Assembly: GCA_003232855.1 (NCBI GenBank)
Contig: QIKC01000295.1
Coordinates: 1 to 5,065, forward strand
DNA: 5,065 bases
Direction: 5' to 3'
DNA from: Verrucomicrobiales bacterium
GTDB taxonomy: Bacteria > Verrucomicrobiota > Verrucomicrobiia > Verrucomicrobiales > DEV007
The notes below the pieces were generated by a model, which saw only the letters and a program-made list of their open reading frames with translations, was not told where the DNA came from and searched no databases. A program made the position numbers and the translations under genes. This document shows positions 4,998 to 5,065 of the stretch, one piece after another. The stretch's first letter is position 1; each line of letters opens with the position of its first letter.

Positions 4998-5065
4998 ACC
5001 CCAGCAATCGATTATCGAGCACATCCGCTCTCTTAAGGAGGAAAACGCGGCGGAGCATGGATATT
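4987..5065 (+). CDS. probable antitoxin partner of the PIN toxin (3' truncated by window end)
   Basis: ATG 4987-4989 opens a frame that stays open to the window end, giving 26 residues: MITEPQQSIIEHIRSLKEEN then AAEHGY. It overlaps the PIN toxin gene by 11 nt in another frame, typical of translational coupling. GGAGG (4970-4974), 12 nt upstream, is a somewhat distant Shine-Dalgarno site. The pattern 'P...II..IR..KEE.AAEHGY' resembles the short helical proteins usually found immediately downstream of PIN toxins of this subfamily ('DPII.EIR..REE.AA..GYD'), and these are presumed antitoxins. The C-terminal half is not visible, so the assignment depends on the N-terminal match and position. Confidence 0.7.
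   Translation, partial: MITEPQQSIIEHIRSLKEENAAEHGY

Noticed and set aside
1..5065. CRISPR array, insertion sequence, rRNA or full tRNA
   Set aside because: There are no regularly spaced repeats, no transposase-like frame, no terminal inverted repeats flanking a gene, and no RNA gene signature on either strand.

Overview
The window reads as a chromosomal segment of a Gram-negative (diderm) bacterium. The main evidence is a large AsmA/YdbH-type envelope protein, which only makes sense in a cell with two membranes. Verrucomicrobiota or a related PVC-type lineage is my best guess from the feel of the AsmA-like protein and the toxin-antitoxin families, but nothing here proves it.

Layout: (1) positions 1-168 hold the 3' end of an unrecognised + strand gene. 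(2) Positions 169-312 are a leader with a possible promoter and two small hairpins, one of which pairs with the next start codon. (3) Positions 313-3375 encode a 1020-residue AsmA-like protein with one N-terminal membrane anchor, three diverged repeats at a spacing of 187 residues, an AsmA-type C-terminal module, a glycine-rich hydrophobic segment and a basic tail. (4) Positions 3376-3673 carry no gene that I can see, only a possible minus-strand terminator. (5) Positions 3674-4257 on the minus strand form a two-gene toxin-antitoxin operon: a 66-residue antitoxin-like protein followed 8 nt later by a PemK/MazF-family toxin. (6) Positions 4258-4517 are a divergent control region with three inverted repeats and a consensus -35 box. 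(7) Positions 4518-4997 on the + strand encode a VapC-like PIN-domain toxin, overlapped by the start of a small partner gene (4987 onward) that runs off the window.

The right third is therefore a back-to-back pair of type II toxin-antitoxin modules. Its base composition looks lower in GC than the AsmA gene, as expected of an accessory insertion next to a core envelope gene. In both modules the toxin should be a ribonuclease held inactive by its partner. The palindromes in the shared 260-bp gap are the obvious candidates for autoregulatory operators. The families themselves are known. The less ordinary points are the unusual antitoxin partner of the MazF-like toxin, the toxin-first order of the PIN module, the shared palindrome-rich control region, and the regular internal repeats of the AsmA-like protein.
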